Part shown: positions 54,001 through 64,000 of the stretch, one piece after another
How the letters are laid out: the number at the start of each line of letters is the position of its first letter
Position numbering within the stretch: the first letter of the stretch is position 1
NCBI GenBank assembly: GCA_039566865.1
Contig: CM076962.1
Span: forward strand, 6,938,743 to 7,002,742
Length of the DNA stretch: 64,000 bases
Direction of reading: 5' to 3'
DNA from: Aurelia coerulea
Lineage: Eukaryota > Cnidaria > Scyphozoa > Semaeostomeae > Ulmaridae
The notes under the pieces: generated by a model
The model's database searches: none
Told to the model about the DNA's origin: nothing
What the model saw: the letters and a program-made list of their open reading frames with translations, nothing else
Made by a program: the position numbers and the translations under genes

Positions 54001-55640
54001 ACATTAATCCCCACTTTTTGTTTATATTTTGTTTTCTTTGAGAAAATAAACATTTAATTAATCGATGTTTGTTTATGCAGTAAAGCTAAAATAAGACTAA
54101 AGAAAAAACTAATGTCGATAGTAATGTTTCAACAAGTGGTTGTTGCAGCAATAAAATAGTGCTATAAGAGAAGTTACTGGCAAAACTAAAATTATAAAGA
54201 ACAACGAATGCTCTTTAAAATATAAATTAAAGCTACTAAGGTACGTTAATTGACACTTTTTGTGTTTATATTTTGTTTTCTTTGAGAAAATAAACATTTA
54301 ATTGATTGGGGTTTGTTTATGCATTAAAGCTAAAATAAGACTAAAGAAAAAGCTAATGTCTGTAGTAATGTTTCCAAGAATTGGTGCTGCAGCACTGATA
54401 CAGTGCTATAAGAGAAGTTACTGGCAAAACTAAAGTTTATAGAACGATGAGTGCAATACTGTTTATAATATAAATTTTAGCTAGTAAAAAACGTTAATCC
54501 CTACTATTTGTTTTTATTTTGTTTTCTTTAAGATAATAAACATTTAATAATCGATGTTTGTTTATGCAGTAAAGCTAAAATAAGACTAAAGAAAAAACTA
54601 ATGTCTATAGTAATGTTTCCACAAATGGTTGTTGCAGCAATAATATAGTGCTATAAGAGAAGTTACTGGCAAAACTAAAGTTTTAAAGAACAGCGAATGC
54701 TCTTTAAAATATAAATTAAAGCTACTAAAGTACGTTAATCGACACTTTTTGTGTTTATATTTTGTTTTCTTTGAGAAAATAAACATTTAATTAATTGAGG
54801 TTTGTTTATGCATTAAAGTTAAAATAAGACTAAAGAAAAAACTAATGTCTATAGTAATGTTTTCAAAAATGGTTGTTGCAACACTAATATAGTGCTATAA
54901 AAGAAATTACTTGCAAAACTAAAGTTTAAAGAACGATGAGTGCAATACTGTTTATAATAAAAATTGTAGATAGTAAAAACGTTAATCCCCACTATTTGTT
55001 TATATTTTGTTTTCATTGAGAAAATAAACATTTATTTAATTGACGTTTCTTTATGCATTAAAGCTAAAATAAGACTAAAGAAAAAACTAATGTCTATAGT
55101 AATGTTTCCCAAAATGGTTGTTGCAACACTAATATAGTGCTATAAAAGAAGTTACTTGCAAAACTAATATAGTAAAGTTTTTAAGAATGATGAGTGCAAT
55201 ACTCTTTAAAATATAAATTAAAGCTACTAAAGTACGTTAATCGACACTTTTTGTGTTTATATTTTGATTTAATCGAGAAAATAAACATTTAATTAATTGA
55301 GGTTTGTTTACGCATTAAATCTAAAATAAGACTAAAGAAAAAGCTAATGTCTGTAGTAATGTTTCCAAGAATTGTTGCTACAGCACTGATACAGTGCTAT
55401 AAAAGAAGTAACTGGCAGAACTAAAGGTTAAAGGACGATGGGTGCAATACTGTTTATAATATAAATTAAAGCTACTAAAGTACGTTAATCGACACTTTTT
55501 GTGTTTATATTTAGTTTTCTTTGAGAAAATAAACATTTAATTAATTGAGGTTTGTTTATATACTCATTACATAAGTCTCAGCATCGCTCATATTGAATTG
55601 GATGGTATCGCTCATACTGAGACTTATGACCAAACGCATC

Positions 55641-56527
55641 AAAAATAGGGACTAATTTCAGGATTACCGCGGCTTTTCCCGCGGACCCAATCATATCTTA
55701 GATATCAATCACATGACACAATCCTTACGGAATCCCCACGGAATCCTCACAGAATCCACAATTCTCATTGGATAAAAATGCTCCTTCTTAGCGTATTTCC
55801 CGCATGTATGCACCGTCTAATGTCCTGAACCTAATGCTTTACAAATGTATCCTGGGGGTCGCGGGGTCGCGTAGGTATTTCCGTTTGACTTCATTCAATT
55901 CAATGATTGACGTCAGACGAAACGGCCAGCCAACATGGAGATGCTCGAAGCTGTGGAGTCGAAGTACGATGCTTATCAACGCTAGAATCCTGTCCTGGAA
56001 AACATAGACTACGGTACGTGGTATTGCAATGAAGCATGCAGAATTTTTGTTCATTTACAGTGGTAGAGGTTGACACACAGCTCGGATGCTTGGAGTTTGA
56101 ATCCCATGACAAGACAACATTATTCAGGTAGGCCTAGGGCTAGGCCCAATGAATGTTGACTTTGTTGACATTATTTGTTCATAATCGCTTTTCTTCAAGC
56201 GCTCGTACTTGTCTGTTGCTACACTAATCCTTAGTAAAACCCTTCAGAAGTTATAAAGAGCGCGTTTTGGGAAGTTTAACTCGTATTGCTCACTGCTGCT
56301 GCTAAAAGAAATCAATCTTTGTGAACAGCTGAGCTTGGCATTGGCACTCCTTCCCAAATGGGAAATGTTTGCCCAATCGGGCAACACTATCCAAAGTCAT
56401 TGAAATTCAACTGAAAGTTGTTGCCCATTCCCAATTGGACAACAAAACTAGAACAAAATTTCTTGCGGTGAGTTTGTGTATTTTGATTTTCACATGCTGA
56501 ATCCAAATATTAAAGAAGAATTTTATA
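55641..56527. other. no gene; hairpin-rich unique DNA
   Basis: Contains three near-tandem words based on ACGGAATCCC at 55,727-55,755 and near-palindromes TTCCCAAATGGGAA and TTGCCCAATCGGGCAA at 56,350-56,385. No conserved coding sequence was found in the short frames at 55,804-56,112. Confidence 0.4.
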
Positions 56528-56959
56528 CAGTGGGACCCACAAATAAGAAACCACTTTTTAAATTGAGGCCTCAGAAAGTTTCTTATTCAAAGAGACCTTC
56601 TCATGATCAGGGACAAAGTTTCTTATACATAGGTAATCAAGTCAAGTCAAGGTATATGACAGACCTTACATTTATGTGTATTGAACATAAATGGTACATT
56701 TTACATTTTTACCATGTTACAATTTTGTTGTGTGAAACTTCAATTTTGAAAATGCTCATCCTGTTTTGAGAATGCTGCATTATATTATATTCATTTATGG
56801 GAATATTTTTTGGCATTTAGGAACAAATTATGACAAATCTGAAGATAAGAAATAGTTAAATTTCAGACCTAAAATTGTTTCTTATTAAAGGAGCACTTTT
56901 TGAAGAAAATGAGGCCTGTTTCTTATACAAGGGGGTTTCTTATTTGAGGGTACTTACTG
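56528..56959. mobile_element. TA-flanked MITE (Tc1/mariner-like), 432 bp
   Basis: Inverted ends CAGTGGGACCCACAAATAAG and, complemented, CAGTAAGTACCCTCAAATAAG-like, at TA dinucleotides (56,526-56,527 and 56,960-56,961). The interior repeats the word TTTCTTA in direct and inverted form at least six times. No coding sequence. Confidence 0.75.
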
Positions 56960-56961
56960 TA

Positions 56962-58799
56962 TTGTTTACCGCACTGTTTTCTGCGCTGATATAGTTTTAC
57001 ATTTTGTTTCCTAAAGTGGGAAACTGTTTCGCAAAAGGAAAGGCGATGGTTTCCTAAATGGGAAACATTGCCTACTTTTAAAAGACAAAGAGTGTCAAAG
57101 TGGTGAATGCTCTTTTTTAATCAATTTTTAGGAGGGAAGAGATGGTGACCTCTAGATGTCAGGCCAAGATTTCTACATCAAACTCTGCAACTGAAAATAC
57201 CACTGCGGGAGCAGGGCAGTCTATCCCCCTCTCAGCCCATAACAGCACCCAAAAATGGTGGAAGCCCTTCCTTGCATTGAGGATAAAACAAGTGTGACAA
57301 AGGATGAGTTGTACATGCCATGACCTGTAACTTACAAACTACCATGCCAAGAGGAAGCCAACCAATTTTAGAACACTTTTGATCAGTTTCACAGAGGTTC
57401 AGGAGTTGATAGATGACTAGAAATGTGTTTACAATGATTTATCAGCAAACGAAACATTGCCTTATCTCTGCAAGTTACAAACTGCTACCTACTATTGATA
57501 TCAACTACTACTTATTATGCTACATATAGACCGGAATCTCCTAAAGAAGGCTGCTGTAATCTGCTGTGTCTTAATTTTGCTAGCTGCTTTTGTGAGTATC
57601 AACAGAGATGGTACCAGGGAAGAAATGCTAGGGGGGGGGCACATATTATCAGTGTGCCAACAGTGAGCAAAGCAAGAAAATTTTTATGAAACGATGCCTT
57701 TCAAGTTCATTGAGATGAGCAAAGAAATCTGGAGGTACAAGTAATGAAAGTGCTGACAGTGTATAGAAATTTCCAAAAATTTAAGTGCTGGGGCTCAATT
57801 AAATTGTGGGGGGCCTGCTCCCTGTGCCCCCTGCTGGCACTATCCCTGAATTTCAATGGGTTAGTGAGCAATTCTAACAACATAGAGGATTGTGCTAAGG
57901 CCTAAGGGTGACATCAGGGAATCTCTTGCAATGACCCTTTGCATCTGAAAAGATTGCAATTGATTTCTTTGGTGGATTTGTTCTGGATTGCAAAGAATTC
58001 TAGTAAATTTCTTGATGCCATCTTTGAATTGCTCACTACGTCAATAAATGGTTCCTTCATAAATGGTGGAAACAGAACCTTTGATATTTTATTTCAGCAA
58101 AATTTTTAATTGAGCAACATTTTTATATTTTGCATTGTTTGAAAAGCCACATTGTTACTTGGGTACCAGGCGGGACATTTTTTCAGGTTAGGCATTAGCA
58201 AAGCTTTCAAACCACAAGTGGAATTCAGTGTACCAAGAAATGTAGACATATTTGTTTACAGATCATACATAAAGTGTGTAGAGTGCTGTGCTCTTTGAAC
58301 AACAACTTTTTGAACTAAAACTCTCTGATTTGGCAATCTTGAGAAAATTTGTTAAGAAAGACACAAACACAGGTTGATTTTGCATTAAACAGTGCGGACA
58401 CTTTCACAAAGGTTTCTAGCAAAGCAAAGTGATGCATCTCAAGTGTTTGTAAGTTCATTACTTTTTCTACATGATTAGAGACTCAATTATGTATGAAGAA
58501 CTTTGAGACCTGGTAGCTCATACACAGCAAAGATCTCTTTGTTACAGAGCCTTGCATACATTTTCGCAGTGGTGGAAAAAATATTTGCCTTCCTGCGAAG
58601 GAATGTCAAACCAGAATTGTTCCTTCCTTCCTTTTATCAATTATCTGTAGTCCCAGATTTCAGTGTAGTCGATGATGAAGTAGGAACTAAAATTACTTTC
58701 AAAGCTTCCTTGGATCATAAAACTGCAAATGAAAAGAGCATAATCCAAATATTTTCTTCTGATTTCCTTCTATTCTTTCGGGTTATTTCCTTTATTTAG
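56962..58799. other. no gene recognised
   Basis: Unique AT-rich DNA. GTTTCCTAAA-TGGGAAAC palindromes occur at 57,008-57,055. Runs of G and C near 57,630 and 57,805-57,835 with GTGCCCCCT words resemble the short inverted-repeat element family. An open frame at 58,503-58,799 (98 codons) has no recognised product and ends at the polypyrimidine tract. Confidence 0.4.
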
Positions 58800-59027
58800 T
58801 CCTCCCTGTCTCTTTATATTTTCAATTTTTGCTTTCATTGTCATCCTATTTTCCTTCCTTCCTTCTTTCTTCCTCTTCTCCTTTTTCTTTCCATCCGTTC
58901 TCTTCCCGTCCTTTTTCTTTCTAACCTTTTTCCTTTCATTTCTTCATTCGTCCTTTCATCGTTTCCTTTCTTTTCCTTCCTTCTATTCTGCTTTCTCTCT
59001 TTCCTTCCCTTTTCTTCCTTCCAGACA
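58800..59027 (+). repeat. polypyrimidine tract, ~230 bp
   Basis: Almost uninterrupted C and T on the plus strand (CCTTCC, CTTTTTCTTTC and similar), ending CTTCCTTCCAG before ACAAACGAGC. Such a tract could form triplex DNA, and the CCAG end looks like a 3' splice site, but no exon is evident after it. The minus-strand frame through it is Lys/Arg/Glu-rich purely by composition. Confidence 0.7.
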
Positions 59028-59487
59028 AACGAGCTTCCTGCAAAGCTGCTTCGCGGTTTCGCGCATTTTTTCCACCTCTGCATTTTCGTGTTCGTCAGTA
59101 ATCCTGTGAAACTGCAGATATTTTCATGCATTCTAATGCTGGCAGCTATGATTTACTGCTAATAGAAAACTTTCCAGCATACTTAAATGTGGAAATGCGG
59201 ATACGGAAACGTAAAGTATTCTTCTATGTCATATGTACTAACTTGTTCTGATAGTGCAAGACCATTTTTTATTAGGCATTTAAAGTTATCAAGGGTACTG
59301 GAAAATATATCTTAAACATTAAGTACTGTATATAATTATTAAAAATTTAAATAGATAATTATTTGACTATGAGTTTGAAACAGCTTGTATTGGAAATTTC
59401 TAAATGCTGTTGCATATTTTTTTGTTTTTGGACATCTGGTATGGTAGAAAATATGATACTAACTCTTGAAACATTACCAGGTTTTTG

Positions 59488-59585
59488 ATTTTTACAGTAG
59501 ATGTTGTTTCAAAGATTAAACTCTAACACTAGGGATATTTTTACAGTAGGTGTTGTTTCAAAGATTAAACTCTAACACTAGGGAT
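59488..59585. repeat. 49-bp tandem duplication
   Basis: ATTTTTACAGTAGATGTTG...CACTAGGGAT is repeated once directly with a single base change (AGATG to AGGTG). A recent local duplication. Confidence 0.9.
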
Positions 59586-59864
59586 GACAGTCGTACAGTA
59601 TAGTAAGGGCCATCACCCCTTGTAAGAGAAGAAGCCCCCTTTGAACCTTTTGATCAAGGCATGGCTTAATGCGATTTTACATTTGGCATTGATTTCACAT
59701 CAAATATCAAACTTAGGCAGGCATCTGAGACAGACCTGTCATTATCCTTTTGTATCTGAGTTCTCACTGAGAAAGCCAAAATATCTTCAAGTGCAGATTT
59801 TAATCATTTTTAAAATAAGAATTTTCATGAGCTATGAGGTGTTGCCTTACGTAGTCCTCACAAG

Positions 59865-60795
59865 GGCCCATAAGAAACTCATCATCATGGATTGCAAAAA
59901 TTAAGAAACTCCAGTATTGGGCAGATATACAGTAACTAATAAATAATTTCTTATGATATGAGAAACTATACATTTCGATGATGTAAAACTTTGACAGACA
60001 GTAGTCTTACTTTATTTTAACTTTCTCTTGTATCATATTACTCAGAAGGTGCTTGAGTAATGTATACAGAGGCATAAGAGCTGGGGGCATGTGCCCCCCC
60101 CCAAGATTTTGCAATACACAAAGTGCTCTCCTTTTCATTTTCAGGAATTGCCCCTTTAGATTCATGAAAAGTGCCCTAAAGTGTCATGTCCCCCCCCCCC
60201 CAAATTTGAGATGCTTCCTAATGTCCCTGAATGTCTAAACATTGGAAAGGCTTCAAAAAACTTTGTTTTGAAATGTTTATCAGGGGACAGGCACAGCCTC
60301 AGATTTTTAGTTTCTTATAAACAGATTATGTGCAACAGGTTCTAATAAAAGATACAATAATAATGCAACCAGAGGAAATGCAATACTTATGAAAAAGTCT
60401 GGCAAAAATGAATAAAGCTAAATGCTTTCTAGTGAGAGCTGCTGGCTGCAGTCACGAAAGGCTTTCAAACAATTAAATGATCTGCAATAACTCAGTATAG
60501 TAATGCTTTGGTTATCAACAACTATCATTTACATCCATCACACATATTTTTTCATAAGAAGCTGTCCATAAGAAACTCAACTTTCAGATCCCCAAAAAGT
60601 TAAGAAACTCCAGAACTGGCAAAATATAAGTTAAGAAACTATTTATTTTGACAAAGGAAATCCTTGACATATTTTTAATTTACTTCATTTGTTTACTGTA
60701 TCATATTACTTGTAAGGTACTTACTGTATGTGTAATGTCTAGATATTGGACAGGCTTCAAAAACCTTGTTTTGAAATGTTCGCAAGGTCACACAG
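59865..60795. repeat. diverged direct repeat of MITE-like sequence
   Basis: 59,867-60,290 and 60,560-60,795 align: CATAAGAAACTC, then TTAAGAAACTCCAG, later GTTTACTGTATCATATTACT-like and GGCTTCAAAAA(A)C(C/T)TTGTTTTGAAATG. The first copy is longer because the short inverted-repeat element at 60,065-60,228 is inserted in it. Confidence 0.6.
60065..60228 (+). mobile_element. short inverted-repeat element (copy 2 of 2)
   Basis: Aligns with the reverse complement of 338-518: CAAGATTTTGCAATA, TTTTCAGG, AGTGCCCT and TTTGAGATGCTTCCTA against TTTGAGATCCTTCCTA. It interrupts the 59,865 repeat copy, which gives its boundaries. C-runs of 9-12 bases are present. No coding capacity. Confidence 0.6.
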
Positions 60796-61224
60796 GTAGT
60801 GAACATGTCATGAAGGTTGTTATTGAACCTCTAACAGACGCGTAAGAAACTCTGAGTACTCAAAATCTGATAATTTTAAGAAACTTTCAGTTCAGTACTT
60901 GCCCAAATCCTTAGTTTCTTACAAAAACATGTGTATTGCAAGCAAACCAAAACCCATTTAGGTACGCTAAAGATGCAGACACACCCCTCATCATTTTTAG
61001 CAACACAATTATACAGCCCATGTCAAAGTTATCAACAACAGATTATATCTTGGCCTGCACCAGTTTTTATCAGTATTGATTTCCTCTTGGACAACAAGTC
61101 TTTGTCAAGAGATTCGCTTCAATCCAGAGTCACAACGGATCCAGAATCCATAATCTTTAAAAGCTTTAAAAAGACATCTGCCAGCCAAACCAGCAGCCTT
61201 CGAAACCATTACTTTGACTTAATA

Positions 61225-61639
61225 CAGTAAAAACCCGCACATAAGAACCTTCATTTATTAAGAACCTACAGCCTGAAATCATATATTTCGTACCCAATGC
61301 ATAAGAACTATTTCAGCCTGATGTCATAACTGGGTTCTTAAAAGAGAGTTTCATTCATTCATTGGGAAATAAATACAATCTGTATGCCAATTGTCCTCTT
61401 TCATGAACTCCAAAACATTACTTACAGAACTGTGACAGGCAGGGCCTGTAGTGGTAAACTGGGTAAGCTTGGGTTGAAATGGATAGAGCCAAGAATGTAA
61501 ATAAGTTTGGCTAAGATTTAGCTTCACATATTCCCCTTTGTTAAGAACCTACACCCTGATTACTGGATGTGTCTCAAGGCATAAGAACCTAAACAGGCTG
61601 AGTTCAAAATCTTAGGTTCTTATGTGCGGATTTTTACTT
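61225..61639. mobile_element. TA-flanked MITE, 415 bp
   Basis: Inverted ends CAGTAAAAACCCGCACATAA and, complemented, AAGTAAAAATCCGCACATAA, both followed by GAACCT, with TA on each side (61,223-61,224 and 61,640-61,641). The interior repeats the word AAGAACCTA(C/A)A in several copies. It resembles the 56,528-56,959 MITE in its plan but not in its sequence. Confidence 0.8.
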
Positions 61640-63027
61640 TACAACATTCTTGCACAACACACTGAAGATGGTTGACAGCTCAAATCGAATCCTGGTTGCC
61701 TGGTTGCAATGTGGTAGGGCTGGGAGGTTCATCGTCGTCTTTCGCCCTGCAGCAAAGAAGACAAAGAAATAAGAATGACTTGCTAATATCAAAGCATAGT
61801 CAATCAAAGCATCTTCTGGAATTGTGTTTTTTACTGGTTTGAAATAGAGTAGCGTCGCCCTGGTCTGTCCACTAATGGATCCCGGGTTGTGCAACCGCCT
61901 TGCATAATACTTTGAAATCAAAGGGAGCTTGAGCCTAGCTTTTCCAAAAAGCGCGCGAAAGTTGTTTGCTGATGTCATCTCTTTTATATTTTTTCGATTT
62001 CGCTGCTTTGCGTTGCTCGGAAGAGCTACAATAAAGTTTTGAAGTTTGACCTACCTGCAGCGAAGGTGTAAGTACAATTCACTTTTCCTTGGCGTTTCCA
62101 CATACCATGTCTATTTTGTGTCGCTTCTCGATATATCTTACAGTTAAAACAGAATTGGCTTCAAGACAGTTTCCTCCAACTCTTCTGGTTTCATATCCAA
62201 AGAAATCTCAAGAATCGCACACAAATTGTCAGACATACGGCTCATTTTGGAAGAGCACTGTAACTGACATAATGGCGCCCTGGTTTGTCCACACCGTGAA
62301 ACCCTTTAGTTCTGTAGGCTGTTGTTACATATGTGCTTTAGAGGTGAATGAGGTCAAGGATAAGAGAGTTGAAAGCGGGATTGAAATCAACAATATTTTG
62401 AAATAATTTTCAATAAAATTAGAATTTGTTTTGTAACTTTCCGGTCTTCTGGGAAATGAAATAATACTGTTGTGAACTGGTGAATGGCTTGACAAGTTTT
62501 TGATGTGCCAAAACAATCAATTCTGCCGCGGTCTGACCAGGGCGCTACGGCCTAATTTAGGCATTCAAGACATGTCCGTATTTGTGTGCTACCAGTATTA
62601 CAAAAAGGAAACGGATGATACAGATCTCACTGTAAGGTTTGTAGCATGAGTTGAGAAGCCTATTCAAGGTGAGTTACTCTCCAAAACTTCTTTGAACTCA
62701 CGGAAAATCTTCGTTTTCTGTAGAGTGGACGGACCAGGGCGATACCGCTCTAGTGCCTTTAAAAGTGCGGAAAGAGCGATCAGCAGAAAAGCAGATTGAA
62801 ACAAAAAAATTCAATAACATTACCTCAGAAAATATGGCTGTCCGCTGTAAAAATTCAATCAGTCTCCAAGCTGAATCATTGTTTAATGTCTGCCTTGCCA
62901 AGTGTGTCTATCTGTGGTCCTGGACAAGTGTTTATTTTGTTTATCTGTCTGTGTCTGAATTGAAACTTGCTTCGAAGCTGCCATCCGCCATTTTCTGCCT
63001 CGATTTGAAAATTGCCAACCAGCTTTT
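61640..63027. repeat. unique DNA with four copies of a CCCTGGTC motif
   Basis: GCCCTGGT(C/T)(T/C)GTCCAC occurs at about 61,858 and 62,276 on the plus strand, and its complement near 62,529 (partial) and 62,727. No gene was recognised in the short frames at 61,634-61,978 (minus) and 62,089-62,406 (plus). Confidence 0.45.
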
Positions 63028-64000
63028 GGTTTGTTTATGCATTAAAGCTAAAATAAGACTAAAAAAAAAGATTATTGTTGGTAGTAATGTTTCCAAAAAT
63101 GGTTGTTGCAACACTAATATAGTGCTATAAAAGAAGTTACTGGCAAAACTAAAGTTTAAGAACGATGAGTGCAATACTGTTTATAATATAAATTGTAGAT
63201 AGTATAAAACGTTAATCCCCACTATTTGTGTATATTTTGTTTTCTTTGAGAAAATAAACATTTATTTAATTGACGTTTGTTTATGCATTAAAGCTAAAAT
63301 AAGACTAAAGAAAAAATTAATGTTAATAGTAATGTTTCCAAAAATAGTTGTTGCAACACTAAGATAGTGCTATAAAAGAAGTTACTTGCAAAACTAAAGT
63401 TTTAAAGTACAACGAATGCTCTTTAAAATATAAATTAAAGCTACTAAAGTACATTAATCGACACTTTTTGTGTTTATATTTTGTTTTAATCGAGAAAATA
63501 AACATTTAATTAATGGAGGTTTGTTTATGCATTAAAGCTAAAATAAGACTAAAGAAAAAGCTAATGTCTGTAGTAATGTTTCCAAAAATAGTTGTTGCAA
63601 CACTAAGATAGTGCTATAAAAGAAGTTACTTGCAAAACTAAAGTTTTTAAGAATGATGAGTGCAATACTCTTTAAAATATAAATTAAAGCTACTAAAGTA
63701 CGTTAATCGACACTTTTTGTGTTTATATTTTGTTTTCTTTGAGAAAATAAACATTTAATTAATTAAGGTTTGTTGATGCATTAAAGATAAAATAAGACTA
63801 AAGAAAAAACTAATGTCTATAGTAATGTTTCAAAAAATGGTTGTTGCAACACTAATATAGTGCTTTAAAAGAAGTTACTTGCAAAACTAAAGATTTAAAG
63901 AATGATGAGTGCAATACTCTTTAAAATATAAATTAAAGCTACTAAAGTACGTTAATCGACACTTTTTTTTTATATTTTGTTTTAATTGAGAAAATAAACA
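63028..64000. repeat. satellite array 2, runs off the window
   Basis: The same ~245-bp monomers as array 1, starting at GGTTTGTTTATGCATTAAAG and reaching the window end. Four monomers are seen, with palindrome variant TGTTGCAACA throughout and a slightly altered loop (CACTAAGATAGTG) in two of them. Confidence 0.92.

Larger units (their letters stand above)
36912..55559. repeat. satellite array 1, ~245-bp monomers
   Basis: Head-to-tail monomers of about 215-250 bp, roughly 65 units excluding two LINE-A inserts. Landmarks in order: GTTTGTTTATGCATTAAAGC, TAAAATAAGACTAAAGAAAA, GTAGTAATGTTTCCAA, a double palindrome (TGTTGCAACA with CACTAATATAGTG, or TGCTGCAGCA with CACTGATACAGTG), TATAAAAGAAGT, AACGATGAGTGCAATACT, ATATAAATT, TACGTTAAT, GTTTATATTTTGTTTT, GAGAAAATAAACATTT. 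At least three monomer types alternate, forming higher-order units of three monomers (~749 bp, for example 42,551 against 43,300) and a 6,866-bp block repeat. Recurrent minus-strand frames of 60-71 codons (MFIFSIKTKYK...) follow the monomer period and are not genes. Confidence 0.95.
55560..63027. other. 7.47-kb non-satellite segment between two arrays
   Basis: Bounded on both sides by GGTTTGTTTAT (55,549-55,559 and 63,028-63,038), the same point of the satellite monomer. Inside are two TA-flanked MITEs, a short inverted-repeat element, a polypyrimidine tract and small duplications, but no recognised gene. The left edge has an inverted repeat CATAAGTCTCAG / CTGAGACTTATG (about 55,570-55,630) enclosing two copies of ATCGCTCATA. 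No terminal inverted repeats or poly-A tail define it as a known element type. Confidence 0.6.

Noticed and set aside
37766..55031. Many minus-strand frames of 60-71 codons (MFIFSIKTKYK...)
   Set aside because: They recur with the satellite period; the length is set by monomer stops, and no coding signal is visible.
36912..55559. Hammerhead-type ribozyme in the satellite
   Set aside because: The word CACTGATACAGTG resembles part of the core, but the CTGATGA and GAAA core words are not present in the right order.
58841..59131. Lys/Arg/Glu-rich 96-codon minus-strand frame
   Set aside because: It is the purine strand of the polypyrimidine tract.
61634..62406. Two ~110-codon frames as host genes
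   Set aside because: No recognisable domain or splice pattern; length is compatible with chance.
36912..64000. CRISPR-like array
   Set aside because: Repeats are contiguous long monomers without short repeats separated by unique spacers, and the genome is animal.

Overview
This is an AT-rich, intron-bearing animal genome fragment dominated by mobile and tandem DNA. The repertoire suggests a marine invertebrate, most likely a cnidarian (inference, moderate confidence): a Penelope-like element with a GIY-YIG nuclease, at least four APE-type LINE families (labelled LINE-A to LINE-E here), foldback Tc1/mariner-like elements, PIF/Harbinger-like and hAT-like MITEs, tRNA-derived SINE-like copies and long satellite arrays. 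The only confidently recognised cellular gene piece is the last exon of a CYB5D1 homologue (28,634-28,864). Nothing looks bacterial: no operons, CRISPR arrays or ribosome binding sites.

Layout. 1-3,000: unique or decayed sequence with one short inverted-repeat element. 3,020-17,881: one Penelope-like element, 5'-truncated and joined head-to-head to an inverted copy of its own 3' end, opened by three insertions. These are a 3'-UTR-only LINE-A copy (3,916-4,331), a near full-length LINE-A (4,588-12,313, minus strand) that itself contains a 5'-truncated LINE-B (5,707-8,073), and a tandem pair of TA-flanked elements (13,192-17,547), the longer of which carries a 2.5-kb array of a 69-bp unit. Target-site duplications at most junctions give the order of events. 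LINE-A encodes a 2A-like peptide just before its endonuclease.

18,140-23,687: a 5.5-kb element with inverted ends beginning CATGGG, one end enlarged by a 39-bp tandem repeat. 23,700-32,830: decayed LINE-C, LINE-D, LINE-E and a second LINE-B copy, broken by foldback Tc1/mariner-like elements; a tandem SINE-like pair; and the CYB5D1 exon. 33,195-36,450: a broken multi-exon gene, possibly transposase-like, interrupted by a Harbinger-like MITE and a LINE-A copy. 36,623-36,916: a short SAP-domain ORF abutting the satellite.

36,912-55,559 and 63,028-64,000: a satellite with monomers of about 245 bp. A LINE-A fragment trapped inside the first array is present twice, 6,866 bp apart, showing that multi-monomer blocks were duplicated after the insertion. 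The two arrays are separated by 7.47 kb of unrelated DNA (55,560-63,027) flanked on both sides by the same 11 satellite bases in the same monomer phase, as if a large segment had entered one continuous array. The monomers contain two adjacent palindromes whose main variants differ by paired, compensatory changes. Most coding remnants here are dead copies; the window is best read as a record of nested transposition and satellite turnover around a few host exons.
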